Source: a virus
DNA length: 64,000 nucleotides
Strand: one strand, 5' to 3'
Virus record (IMG/VR): IMGVR_UViG_3300008266_008316
Span: 29,923 to 93,922 of that record
In this document: piece after piece, positions 42,650 to 51,696 of the stretch
Layout: each line of letters starts with the position of its first letter
How positions within the stretch are numbered: position 1 is the stretch's first letter
The notes under the pieces: generated by a model
What the model was told of the DNA's origin: nothing
What the model saw: only the letters and a program-made list of their open reading frames with translations
The model's database searches: none
Translations under genes and position numbers: made by a program

Positions 42650-43329
42650 GAAACTTCTACAGAATTTCCGAACATTCAAACAATAAACAAAGATTTCCTT
42701 TTGCAACAAAAGAAAACTGCTTGAACAATTTTCTACGGCATTTTCCAAAAGAGGAAACTATTATCTGGGCTGATAATGTCTCTGATGAATTTTTTGACTG
42801 GCTTAAATCGTTTGGTTGTGAGTTAAGGAGAACCGCACTAGGAAACGCTGCTGGATTTAAAGCTATTCTAAATGAAGTACTGACTCTATCGGATGACGAG
42901 GTAGTATACTTTGTAGAAGATGATTACATTCACAGAGAAGATTCTAGAAAGATTTTGTTAGAAGGATTGACTCGAGCGCATTATGTATCTTTATATGACC
43001 ACATTGACAAGTATTTGTTACCAGAACAAGGAGCAAATCCTCTCATAGAAAAAGATGGTTCGGAAATAACAAAAGTATTCTTAACTAAAAGTTCGCACTG
43101 GAAACTTACCAACAGTACAACATATACATTTGCTACATTAGTTGGTACAATTAGACAAGACGCAGATGTTTTCATAGGACACTCGCAACACGGATTGTCA
43201 AATGATTTCGCAACATTTACGGATTTGTTGAAAAGAGGAAGAGCATTAGCAACACCGATACCTTCGAGAAATACGCACTGTGAACCTTATTGGGCAGCAC
43301 CTCTGGTAGATTGGAGTAACGAGGTATAG
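42646..43329 (+). CDS. Putative GT-A-type glycosyltransferase
   Basis: 227 residues. YFVEDDYIHRED contains a DxD-like acidic site after hydrophobic strands, as in GT-A enzymes, and TALGNAAGFKAILNEV precedes it. The C-terminus (HSQHGLSNDFATFTDL) may hold acceptor residues. Its place among three other transferases supports the assignment. Confidence 0.6.
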   Translation: MRNFYRISEHSNNKQRFPFATKENCLNNFLRHFPKEETIIWADNVSDEFFDWLKSFGCELRRTALGNAAGFKAILNEVLTLSDDEVVYFVEDDYIHREDSRKILLEGLTRAHYVSLYDHIDKYLLPEQGANPLIEKDGSEITKVFLTKSSHWKLTNSTTYTFATLVGTIRQDADVFIGHSQHGLSNDFATFTDLLKRGRALATPIPSRNTHCEPYWAAPLVDWSNEV

Positions 43330-43330
43330 T

Positions 43331-44194
43331 ATGTCACACATATTGTTTCAAATGCATATTATGTGGTATGAGTCTCGTATGATATATGAAACGCTTACTT
43401 CTGTAGAACGTGCACTAAAACATAGCAAGTTGCCGGTTAAGCTTCAGTTTTGTTTAAACGCACAAACGTTTATAGAATCTCCCGAAATGGGCGAACCAGA
43501 AGAAATGTTTAATATGTTTCTACATCACAATCTATTAAAAGATGCGGAACTGATATATAAAACAAACGATGATGGGTTCTATAATGCAACTGATTGGCGT
43601 AGAGATGTATATGACCCTAACGCAAAGTATACTGTGTGGGGTGAATCAGACTGTTTGATGCCTGAAGATTATTTTTACATACTATCGGAAGTTGACTTCA
43701 AGAATCCTCACGCTCTTACACTATCTTCTAGGAAGATGTGGGATAGCACGTGGGATGTTGTGGAGCACAAAGACATTGTGAAATATCAGAGAACACGGGA
43801 ACAGATATACACTGCCCCGTATCCTCTCAATTCTTCTGATATCATCAATCTAGAGCAACTTAATACGTTCAACAATCAATATGATATAGAAATCATACAG
43901 CTTCCAGTTTGTAAGTTTGATGGTTCGTTACTCGCATTGTCGGGCGGTATAAACGAAAAGTTCATACCAGAAAATTTACATTTCATATATGATGATACTA
44001 GTGCCGAGAGATTCTTTGAATCAAAAGGATGGCCACAATATCTTGTGAGTACAAGAATAAAAGGACACAACTACGGTCATCCTAATAAAAGAACAAACAC
44101 ATCGTCAACTCGACATGATGATGTGTACAAGAAATACGCACAAGAGTCGTTAGAAATATTCACCAAGTTTGTAATGGATTTACAAAGGAATTAG
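43331..44194 (+). CDS. Putative GT-A-type glycosyltransferase
   Basis: 287 residues. KLQFCLNAQTFIE and TVWGESDCLMPEDYFYIL look like the nucleotide-binding strand and a metal-binding acidic motif of a divergent GT-A enzyme. Trp, Tyr and Asp are abundant. GAGGT precedes the ATG. No closer family is recognised. Confidence 0.55.
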   Translation: MSHILFQMHIMWYESRMIYETLTSVERALKHSKLPVKLQFCLNAQTFIESPEMGEPEEMFNMFLHHNLLKDAELIYKTNDDGFYNATDWRRDVYDPNAKYTVWGESDCLMPEDYFYILSEVDFKNPHALTLSSRKMWDSTWDVVEHKDIVKYQRTREQIYTAPYPLNSSDIINLEQLNTFNNQYDIEIIQLPVCKFDGSLLALSGGINEKFIPENLHFIYDDTSAERFFESKGWPQYLVSTRIKGHNYGHPNKRTNTSSTRHDDVYKKYAQESLEIFTKFVMDLQRN

Positions 44195-44197
44195 TTT

Positions 44198-45055
44198 ATG
44201 ATTACAACATGCATAGGATCAAATAACAATCTACCATATCTAAAGTTGGCGATTGAATCTATCAAGAAGAATCATCACTTCAAAGATACGAAGATTATTG
44301 TAGCAGCAGAAAATTGTACGGATGGTACAAACGAATGGCTAGAAGAGAATAAGGAAAGACTGAACATCCAGCCTATCATTATCGATTGTCCAGATGACAC
44401 CTGTGGTATCGGTTATGGTATGAATGAAATGGCAAAGGTTGTAGAAACTGAATTTATACATTTCTTACACGCCGATATGTACGTTGCTCCTGATCAAGAT
44501 TTAGCACTCTTGAAACTATTTGATAAGTATCCAAATGAAAAATTGGTTGTAACATCACATCGTGTAGAACCAAACGTCTTTGTTGGTACATCATCTCGAC
44601 CTGGAGTTATCATAACTCCTAATAATGAATTTGGTGCGTTTCACCACGATTTCCGACAGGACGTATTTGATGAATGGGCAACCGAGTTTACCAAAGAAAA
44701 CGAAGAGTATGAAATTCCTTTGGCATGGGGGTGTTCATTTATGATCCGCAAGTCAGATTGGGATGAATCAGGTGGAAACGATCCACAGTATAATCCTGCT
44801 GCGTTTGAGGACCACGATTTGTTCTTGACAATGCGACATAAAGGGTTTAAATTTGTACTCACGGGTTCGTCTATGGTGTATCATTTTGCTAGTAGAAGTT
44901 TTAATAGTAATTTTCCAAATGATGTAATGACTCGTTCTAATAGATTATTAGCATTTGAAAATAGAAACGCTGGACTATTCATCAAGAAATGGGGCGGATT
45001 GCCGATGTTTGATGAATACGGAATGATTTGTGGCGTTCGGCCAATATCAACATAA
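44198..45055 (+). CDS. Family 2 glycosyltransferase
   Basis: 285 residues. TCIGSNNNLPYLKLAIESIK, IIVAAENCTDGTNEWL and FLHADMYVAPD (DxD-like HAD) are GT2 motifs; AFEDHDLFLTMRHKGFKFVL supplies the catalytic ED pair. Last of the transferase array that starts at 41897. Confidence 0.78.
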   Translation: MITTCIGSNNNLPYLKLAIESIKKNHHFKDTKIIVAAENCTDGTNEWLEENKERLNIQPIIIDCPDDTCGIGYGMNEMAKVVETEFIHFLHADMYVAPDQDLALLKLFDKYPNEKLVVTSHRVEPNVFVGTSSRPGVIITPNNEFGAFHHDFRQDVFDEWATEFTKENEEYEIPLAWGCSFMIRKSDWDESGGNDPQYNPAAFEDHDLFLTMRHKGFKFVLTGSSMVYHFASRSFNSNFPNDVMTRSNRLLAFENRNAGLFIKKWGGLPMFDEYGMICGVRPIST

Positions 45056-45067
45056 TAAGAGGTGTAT

Positions 45068-45442
45068 ATGAAAAAGGTTATTACAGTAGAATTTGAAGCA
45101 CGAAACAACGCAGCAATAGAGCAGATTGAGAACGAATATCCGGGAATGACTGCGGAGTTCTTAAAGATTTGTATGGAACAGTACGACACATTTTGTTCCA
45201 AGCAATTAAACTACGGACCATCCAACATTTCAGTAGGTACTTCGTTACAGACTGAAGATGATATTAAATTGTCTTTAACTGGACTCTGGTTCCGTATGAA
45301 TGATAAGATTCAACGATTAAAGCAAATGGTTGTGTTGGGTAAGCCGGATGCTGTTGGTGAAAGCGTAGATGATACGTTCCAAGACTTGTCGGTTTACGGT
45401 ATTATTTGCCAGTTAGTTACTCGTAGAAAGTGGGCAAAGTGA
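45068..45442 (+). CDS. DUF1599 / nucleotide modification associated domain 1 (Nmad1)-like protein
   Basis: 124 residues from ATG 45068. FCSKQLNYGPSNI, GLWFRMNDKIQRLKQMV and ESVDDTFQDLSVYGIICQLV follow the DUF1599/Nmad1 pattern: K-x-YG, R-x-DK-x-RL, then a DT-x-DL helix, related to MazG-like all-helical pyrophosphatases. These proteins have been linked to modified nucleotides in phages, which fits the other DNA-modification candidates here. Confidence 0.65.
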   Translation: MKKVITVEFEARNNAAIEQIENEYPGMTAEFLKICMEQYDTFCSKQLNYGPSNISVGTSLQTEDDIKLSLTGLWFRMNDKIQRLKQMVVLGKPDAVGESVDDTFQDLSVYGIICQLVTRRKWAK

Positions 45443-45453
45443 GTTTGTGGTAA

Positions 45454-45461
45454 TATTTATA
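45454..45461 (+). promoter_or_regulatory. TATTTATA motif, candidate promoter element
   Basis: Lies in the 44-base gap before the large gene at 45487, 25 bases from its ATG. Confidence 0.45.
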
Positions 45462-45486
45462 TAAGTCCAATAGCTAGAGATAACAT

Positions 45487-47421
45487 ATGAAAGAATTACT
45501 TGTGGAGTTTTTTGCATCAATCCTAAATGAAGATGAAGAACTCGATAAACAAATTATTAAATATAAGGATGCCAAGGGGAAGGAAGGTGAGGCAACCGTA
45601 AAAACCATTCGAACCAAGGGTGAAAAACATCCAGCGTGGAATCAATATCAGGCATTACTTAAGTCACGACAAGCAAAGGCACCGAAAAAAACCACAGCAA
45701 AGGCTGCCAAAGTTAAACCAGCAGAACAACCATCGAAAACATCAACATCCGCTGAACCAAAAAAGCGTCGTGGTACTCCAAAGAAAAAGGATTTGGATCA
45801 GAAAGTAAAAACTACAGAACAGTTCAATACCGATAGTAGATTTGCTAAAGACGGCGTAAGTGATGCGGATTTCAGAAAGAATCCAAAAGTAAAACCTACA
45901 AGTAAATCAATTAAACCGCAAGAAATAGAAGCATTCTTTTTAGATAAAAACGGAAAAACGCGGTTCCCTCGTAAGTATGTCAAAGTACTATCCAGACTAT
46001 TAAGTACGAAGCCTGGTGCGCTTACCATCACGGATTTTACTGATGCTTCTGGAGCAGGTACATTATCATCGACTACGGGTGAATTGTTGACTATGATGGC
46101 ATTGACTATTAAAGATGAAAAGAAAGCTACGGAATTTTTTCAGTTGGTTTCATCTCACGTTAAGGCAATGGAAAAAGGAAAGGAAAGTATCATCGATTCG
46201 GCCTGGGTCAAGTCGGCTCAACGAGTAAGAACTGCAATGTTCAAGAGATATGATCAAAAATATGGGAAGGGCAATTGGGAATTAGATAATATGGCCTGGG
46301 ACATTAAGGATGAGGTCGAAGGACTCGGTTTAGCAGACTATAAAAATAATAAGGGATTCTCTACAGACGTATACGCAAAAGTAAAAGTTGGGGGAAAGAC
46401 AGTTCTTGACGAAATTTCTTTGAAAAAGGAATTGAGAGCAAATCTTCTTAATGCAACTTCGGGTCGCGTTGCCGACATTATGGTATATGGTAGAGCGAGT
46501 CAAGAAGATATTGAAGTTTACGAAGATTTGAACGCTCGTATAGATGCTCTTGGCAGAGAACCAACTGCACAAAACAAACGTGAACGTGCTGTTTTGGTTA
46601 AGCAACGTGATGAGATGGTTAAAAAGTATAACGCAGATGTTCCAGATGATGTAAAGGTTGAAAAGGCAATTCAAAGACAACAAAAGTTGTACGATGATTT
46701 TCTAAATGACCAAGGTGCTATGAAGGAAGTTAAATCCTTTATGGGTAGGTGGGCAAAGGCTAGTGTAAAAGAAAAAGCCACAATCGCAGCAGAGATTGCG
46801 AAAAGTCTAAATCAAAAAGAAGCATATGCTAAACAAATAGCAGACCGTCTGAATAAGTTGTCCAAACAATCATTTAAGAATGGTGATGAATTTAAAGCGG
46901 CGCTTACAAGTGTCGTTGGTGGAAACACTGCCGACCAGAACAAAACTATGTTGTCAATCATGCGTGGTATCGGTAAGAATACAGAAAGTGGTAGATATGC
47001 TGACAAGCTAGTGGCTAACTCACATAAACATTCTAGAGCAGTTCGTGACTTCTTATTGACAGATAAACAAGCGCGTACTGGACTTTTAAAGTCTATTCGT
47101 GATGCATTTCCTCTGCGTGCTTTATTCGAGGGTGAAGAAAGTATGGCACTAGGTGATACTATCGCAGACAGAACTATTCTGAAGAAAGTATTCGGTACAG
47201 ATAATTTCGACGAGATTGAACAGAAATTAACTATTCGTGATGAACCACCTCCTCCGTCTATTGTGTATCAAGCAAAGACAGGAGGATCGGCAATACCTAT
47301 AGCAGAAATTGTATCCAGACCGGACGGTATTGCATATGGTTCAACGTGGAAATTAATTATGGCAGTACACGATGACTTCGCTAAATTACTACAACAAGCT
47401 AACAGAGATATTCTAGGATAA
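45487..47421 (+). CDS. Large hypothetical protein, probably virion-associated, with nuclease-like motif
   Basis: 644 residues. The N-terminal 120 residues are basic and low-complexity (KKTTAKAAKVKPAEQ), as in DNA-associated virion proteins. A central segment (FSTDVYAKVKVGGKTVLDEI, then SLKKE) has a D...ExSLK pattern reminiscent of PD-(D/E)XK nucleases. Coiled coils follow, and DEPPPPSIVY precedes a C-terminal domain. A candidate promoter motif stands directly upstream. I infer an internal head or injected protein; no family is certain. Confidence 0.5.
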   Translation: MKELLVEFFASILNEDEELDKQIIKYKDAKGKEGEATVKTIRTKGEKHPAWNQYQALLKSRQAKAPKKTTAKAAKVKPAEQPSKTSTSAEPKKRRGTPKKKDLDQKVKTTEQFNTDSRFAKDGVSDADFRKNPKVKPTSKSIKPQEIEAFFLDKNGKTRFPRKYVKVLSRLLSTKPGALTITDFTDASGAGTLSSTTGELLTMMALTIKDEKKATEFFQLVSSHVKAMEKGKESIIDSAWVKSAQRVRTAMFKRYDQKYGKGNWELDNMAWDIKDEVEGLGLADYKNNKGFSTDVYAKVKVGGKTVLDEISLKKELRANLLNATSGRVADIMVYGRASQEDIEVYEDLNARIDALGREPTAQNKRERAVLVKQRDEMVKKYNADVPDDVKVEKAIQRQQKLYDDFLNDQGAMKEVKSFMGRWAKASVKEKATIAAEIAKSLNQKEAYAKQIADRLNKLSKQSFKNGDEFKAALTSVVGGNTADQNKTMLSIMRGIGKNTESGRYADKLVANSHKHSRAVRDFLLTDKQARTGLLKSIRDAFPLRALFEGEESMALGDTIADRTILKKVFGTDNFDEIEQKLTIRDEPPPPSIVYQAKTGGSAIPIAEIVSRPDGIAYGSTWKLIMAVHDDFAKLLQQANRDILG

Positions 47422-47424
47422 GTT

Positions 47425-47676
47425 ATGGAAGTAAAAAAACCAATATTTAAACGAGTCCCGCCTGGTGATAGATGGATGGAGTTAGATGATCGTGAACAAC
47501 CGATTGGAACGCGGGTGTTTCCAAGTCTCACAGAATCATTAGAACATTATTTTCAAAAGACGGGCAATCGTCAGTATTATATCGATGCCGCTCAAGGTAC
47601 GATATTTAAAGTAGTGGAAGAAGCGGATCCAGTTATTCCGCCGAAGCAGTTCTCTATCTATGGTGATGGTTATTGA
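47425..47676 (+). CDS. Small hypothetical protein
   Basis: 83 residues; the ATG follows the large gene by three bases. Pro-rich, with PIFKRVPPGDRWMELDDREQ at the N-terminus. No motif recognised. It may be a partner of the preceding protein. Confidence 0.5.
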   Translation: MEVKKPIFKRVPPGDRWMELDDREQPIGTRVFPSLTESLEHYFQKTGNRQYYIDAAQGTIFKVVEEADPVIPPKQFSIYGDGY

Positions 47677-47685
47677 GGAGTAGTT

Positions 47686-48543
47686 ATGAAAAGTGTATTG
47701 GTTACGGGCGGTGTTGGTTTTGTCGGTACTAACTTAATTCGTAGATTATTGAACGAAGGATGTCAAGTAATATCAGTAGACAATTACGAAGTTGGTACGG
47801 TTGAAAATGAACACGACGGTGCGACATACCTACAGTTTGATGTACGGGATGATTTATTTACGGCGTTACAACCATATGATATAGACGTAGTGTATCATCT
47901 AGCGGCATTATCTAGAATACAACCATCGTTTGAAAATCCAACTGAAACTGTCGAAGTAAATACAAATGGTACTCTTTCCGTATTAGAATGGGCACGTTCT
48001 AGAAATATAAAGGTGATATATGCCGGCTCTTCGTCCAGATGGCACAACCCGTTTATATCTCCATATGCTTTATCTAAACATATGGGTGAGGAGTTGTGTA
48101 AGACGTATCGTACAATCTATAATATGGAAATAGAAATAACCAGATTCTACAATGTGTATGGACCGCGTGAGATTACAGAAGGTGATTGGGCGGCAGTTAT
48201 TGGTAAATGGAGAGGACAAGTAGAACGAGGTGAATTAATTACTATTGTCGGAGACGGGGAACAACGTAGAGATTTCACACATATTGACGATATAGTAGAT
48301 GGATTGATTCGAATCGGACAATCAAATGAACGTCACCACGATGCGTGGGAACTTGGAACGGGAAATAACTATTCACTAAATGAAGTGTATCATATGTTCC
48401 GCGATAAATTCAAAGTCGGATTCATAAGACTTCCAGACCAACAAGGAAACTATAAGGAAACGCGTCGAGAGAATAATGATGCAGTAGATAGACTAGGTTG
48501 GGTACCAAACGATAGGTTACGGGAGTATATCAATAATTTATGA
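47686..48543 (+). CDS. NAD-dependent nucleotide-sugar epimerase
   Basis: 285 residues, extended short-chain dehydrogenase. VLVTGGVGFVGTNL, YHLAALSRIQPS, SPYALSKHMGEEL (YxxxK) and GDGEQRRDFTHIDDIVDG are typical of UDP-glucose 4-epimerase-like enzymes. The region usually holding the catalytic Ser reads AGSSSRW. It opens the nucleotide-sugar operon with GAGG upstream of its ATG and a 4-base overlap with rmlB. Confidence 0.82.
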   Translation: MKSVLVTGGVGFVGTNLIRRLLNEGCQVISVDNYEVGTVENEHDGATYLQFDVRDDLFTALQPYDIDVVYHLAALSRIQPSFENPTETVEVNTNGTLSVLEWARSRNIKVIYAGSSSRWHNPFISPYALSKHMGEELCKTYRTIYNMEIEITRFYNVYGPREITEGDWAAVIGKWRGQVERGELITIVGDGEQRRDFTHIDDIVDGLIRIGQSNERHHDAWELGTGNNYSLNEVYHMFRDKFKVGFIRLPDQQGNYKETRRENNDAVDRLGWVPNDRLREYINNL

Positions 48544-49514
48544 AAATACTAGTTACGGGTGGTTGTGGGTTTATCGGTAGCAACTTCATAGAGTTTCTAC
48601 TGACACATACTGATTATTATATTATCAATGTCGATGCGTTGACATACGCAGGCGTGACCTCTCATCCAAAGAGTTCACGGTATCTCTTCTATCAAGCAGA
48701 CATCGGTGACCCAGTTATCATCGATACGATTATATTGAACCATAAACCAGATTTCATCATCAACTTTGCTGCTGAAACACACGTTGATCGTTCCATCGCT
48801 GACCCCGATGCGTTTGTCAAAACGAATCTGATGGGCACTTATAACTTCCTCTGTGCTCTTCGACGATATAACGAAACTGGAGCACGGTTTAGATTCATTC
48901 ATATCTCAACCGATGAAGTGTACGGACATTTATCAACTGATGACCCTCCGTTTACAGAATCCACACCATACGCACCGAATAGTCCATACTCCGCTACGAA
49001 AGCAGGTGGGGATCATTTAGTCAGAGCATTCAACAAGACATTCAATCTACCAGCTATCATCACCCATTGCACCAACAACTATGGACCACGACAATATCCA
49101 GAGAAGCTGATACCGACTGTGATTCGAAAGGCAATGAAGAATGAACGTATTCCGGTGTATGGCACGGGAATGAATATACGAGATTGGTTACACGTTGATG
49201 ATCATTGTAGAGCTCTATATCGTGTATTGTTGGATGGGAAGATTGGTTCGGTATACAACATTGGTGGCAATTCTGAACGGGCAAACATCGATGTAGTCAA
49301 ATTGATTCTTCATATAATGAACAGAGATGAATCCTTGATTGAATATGTCGAGGATAGAAAGGGACATGACTTTAGATATGCGATGTCCATAGAAAAGATA
49401 GAAAAAGAATTAGGATGGAAACCTTCCGTGTCATTCGAGGAAGGGTTATATAAAACTGTCGAATGGTATCTTTCAAATGTTACTTGGATGGAACAATGCG
49501 AACTCTCGGTATAA
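48540..49514 (+). CDS. rmlB: dTDP-glucose 4,6-dehydratase
   Basis: 324 residues. ILVTGGCGFIGSNFIEFL, ETHVDRSI, HISTDEVYG and YSATKAGGDHLVRAF (YxxxK), then TNNYGPRQYPEKLIPT and GTGMNIRDWLHVDDHC are diagnostic of RmlB. It makes dTDP-4-keto-6-deoxyglucose from dTDP-glucose, the branch point for many deoxysugars. The next gene, rmlA, starts inside its last codons. Confidence 0.93.
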   Translation: MKILVTGGCGFIGSNFIEFLLTHTDYYIINVDALTYAGVTSHPKSSRYLFYQADIGDPVIIDTIILNHKPDFIINFAAETHVDRSIADPDAFVKTNLMGTYNFLCALRRYNETGARFRFIHISTDEVYGHLSTDDPPFTESTPYAPNSPYSATKAGGDHLVRAFNKTFNLPAIITHCTNNYGPRQYPEKLIPTVIRKAMKNERIPVYGTGMNIRDWLHVDDHCRALYRVLLDGKIGSVYNIGGNSERANIDVVKLILHIMNRDESLIEYVEDRKGHDFRYAMSIEKIEKELGWKPSVSFEEGLYKTVEWYLSNVTWMEQCELSV

Positions 49515-50398
49515 TATTAGCTGGTGGAAAGTCAACACGTTTGTATCCTTCTACGTTAGTTGCCACCAAACAACTACTTCCGGTATACGATAAACCCCTT
49601 ATCTATTATCCACTCTCGACATTGATGTTGGCAGGTGTTCGAGATTTTATAATCATCAGCTCTCCAGGCGAATTAGATAGTTTCAATAAGTTGTTTGCTA
49701 ACGCAAAAGAAGAGTTAGGAATTTCTGTACGATGTCTAGTACAACCAGTTCCTCTCGGTATAGCTGATGCATTCAATATCGTACACAATACTATTCAAAA
49801 TGAAATTTTCGAATATGATGCACATGCATTAATTCTTGGAGATAATATTTTTTATGGTTCTGGATTGCGGGGATTGTTAGATGAGGTGAATAAAGAAGGA
49901 ATCAGAAAGAAAGCAGAAGTGTTCCTATACCCTGTCAGAGATCCAGAGTTGTTTGGTGTTGCTGAAGTAATGAATAATAAAGTTATATCGATTGAAGAAA
50001 AGCCTACAAAACCAAAAAGTAATTTAGCAGTTACCGGCCTTTACTTTTATCCCACAAGCGTGTATCTTTATACTACGATGTTGTCACCGTCCAAACGTGG
50101 TGAACTTGAAATCACCGATTTAAACAAGTATTATCTTGATAGAGGAGAGATGGAAGCTGTACAATTGTCGAGAGGTATGGTGTGGTTTGATACGGGAAAT
50201 GCTGAAGCAATGTTAGAAGCAGCAAATTTCATTCACAATGTACAGAAACATCAAAACTATCTTGTTGGTAGTCCGCACGAAATTGCAATTACAAAGAAAT
50301 GGGTAACAAGAGAAGGTGTCACGCCATTTATTGAACTATGCAGTAAGACAGAATATGGGAAGTATCTCAAAACGGTTTTAGATAGAGAGGAATTATGA
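49496..50398 (+). CDS. rmlA: Glucose-1-phosphate thymidylyltransferase
   Basis: 300 residues from ATG 49496. GIILAGGKSTRLYPSTLVAT, KQLLPVYDKPLIYYPL, ILGDNIFYG and GLYFYP match RmlA closely. It joins dTTP and glucose-1-phosphate to give dTDP-glucose. The family is inhibited by dTDP-rhamnose in bacteria. The next gene overlaps its stop (ATGA). Confidence 0.93.
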   Translation: MRTLGIILAGGKSTRLYPSTLVATKQLLPVYDKPLIYYPLSTLMLAGVRDFIIISSPGELDSFNKLFANAKEELGISVRCLVQPVPLGIADAFNIVHNTIQNEIFEYDAHALILGDNIFYGSGLRGLLDEVNKEGIRKKAEVFLYPVRDPELFGVAEVMNNKVISIEEKPTKPKSNLAVTGLYFYPTSVYLYTTMLSPSKRGELEITDLNKYYLDRGEMEAVQLSRGMVWFDTGNAEAMLEAANFIHNVQKHQNYLVGSPHEIAITKKWVTREGVTPFIELCSKTEYGKYLKTVLDREEL

Positions 50399-51696
50399 CA
50401 GACGATAAACGTATAGAGCTGCTTATAGATGAATTGACAAAAGCAGTCCAACCGAAGTGGGCGTATAATAGTAAGGACTTTGTGCCGGGTAAATCACCCG
50501 TCTATTATTCTGGTCCATTCTTTGATGACAATGAAATCCGTATGGCATTGACTGCATTCCTTACGGGGAAGTGGTTAGTGTCTGGTGAATACGTCAACAA
50601 GTTTCAAGTACGATTTGCTGAATTATTCAAGGTAAGGTTTGCCCATATGGTAAATTCTGGCTCTTCGGCAAATCTTGTACTAGTTGCTGCAGTCAAGAAG
50701 TATTTAGGTTGGGAAGATGGTGATGAGGTTATTGTGTCACCCGTTGGATTCCCTACGACGATAGCCCCGCTCGTTCAGAATGGATTGAAGCCGGTATTCG
50801 TCGATATCGAAATAGATACGCTAAACTTTGATTTGATGGAGATTGTCAAAAAGATTACTCCACGCACCAAAGCCATTTTCGTTTCTCCCGTACTCGGTAA
50901 TCCGCCTAATATGGATATACTGAAAGGTATCTGTGAATCACACAACCTGATTCTACTCGGGGACAATTGCGATAGTCTGGGTTCACATTGGAACGATAAA
51001 CTTATCAACGAATACTACTACGCGTGGTCGTGTTCGTTCTATCCAGCACATCATATTACGACAGGTGAAGGTGGTATGGTGTGTTCTAATGATGAAAAAT
51101 TGATTGACCTTGCTCGAAGTATTTCGTGGTGGGGCCGTGATTGTTATTGTGTCGGAGCAGCAAACCTTCTTGCATGCGGAACGTGTGGGAAACGATTTGA
51201 TACGTGGCTCGAAGGATATAATGGCGTCGTGGACCACAAGTATGTATTCACACAGATGGGATACAATCTCAAGCCGCTTGACCTTCAAGGCGCAATCGGT
51301 ATGGCACAGTTAGAAAAGTTTGATACGATTCATAGTGGGCGTCGAAACAGTAAGCAACGTATTCACGAAAGTATTATGAAACACATCAAGGGCGTCCGTG
51401 TGGTTGAAGAAAGTGAACTCGCCGAAACTTCGTGGTTTGGTGTTCCGATTTATGTTGAAGATTCGCAAATGAAAACGAAACTCCAACAGCACTTCGAGGA
51501 TAACAAAATCCAGACTCGAAACTATTTCGCTGGTAACATCTTACTACACCCAGGGTATTCACACTTGGGTAATTACAAGGAGTATCCCCTTGCCAATCTA
51601 GCATTGAGTAACGTGTTCTTTTTGGGATGTCCACCACATTATACGGAAGAAGTATTGAACTATATTGATGAAGTGTGTGCGAAATGGAATCAATAA
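50395..51696 (+). CDS. RfbH/E1-type PLP-dependent hexulose 3-dehydrase
   Basis: 433 residues of the DegT/DnrJ aminotransferase fold. The PLP-binding Lys is replaced by His220 in SFYPAHHITTGEGG, the hallmark of E1 dehydrases. Cys192, Cys250, Cys252 and Cys261 (GRDCYC, LLACGTCGKR) match the 2Fe-2S ligands of that enzyme. It would remove the C3 hydroxyl of a 4-keto-6-deoxy sugar, giving 3,6-dideoxy sugars (abequose or paratose type). Partner genes here are dTDP-type, so a SpnQ-like use of dTDP-sugars is possible. No E3 reductase is seen; host reductases may serve. Confidence 0.85.
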   Translation: MTDDKRIELLIDELTKAVQPKWAYNSKDFVPGKSPVYYSGPFFDDNEIRMALTAFLTGKWLVSGEYVNKFQVRFAELFKVRFAHMVNSGSSANLVLVAAVKKYLGWEDGDEVIVSPVGFPTTIAPLVQNGLKPVFVDIEIDTLNFDLMEIVKKITPRTKAIFVSPVLGNPPNMDILKGICESHNLILLGDNCDSLGSHWNDKLINEYYYAWSCSFYPAHHITTGEGGMVCSNDEKLIDLARSISWWGRDCYCVGAANLLACGTCGKRFDTWLEGYNGVVDHKYVFTQMGYNLKPLDLQGAIGMAQLEKFDTIHSGRRNSKQRIHESIMKHIKGVRVVEESELAETSWFGVPIYVEDSQMKTKLQQHFEDNKIQTRNYFAGNILLHPGYSHLGNYKEYPLANLALSNVFFLGCPPHYTEEVLNYIDEVCAKWNQ

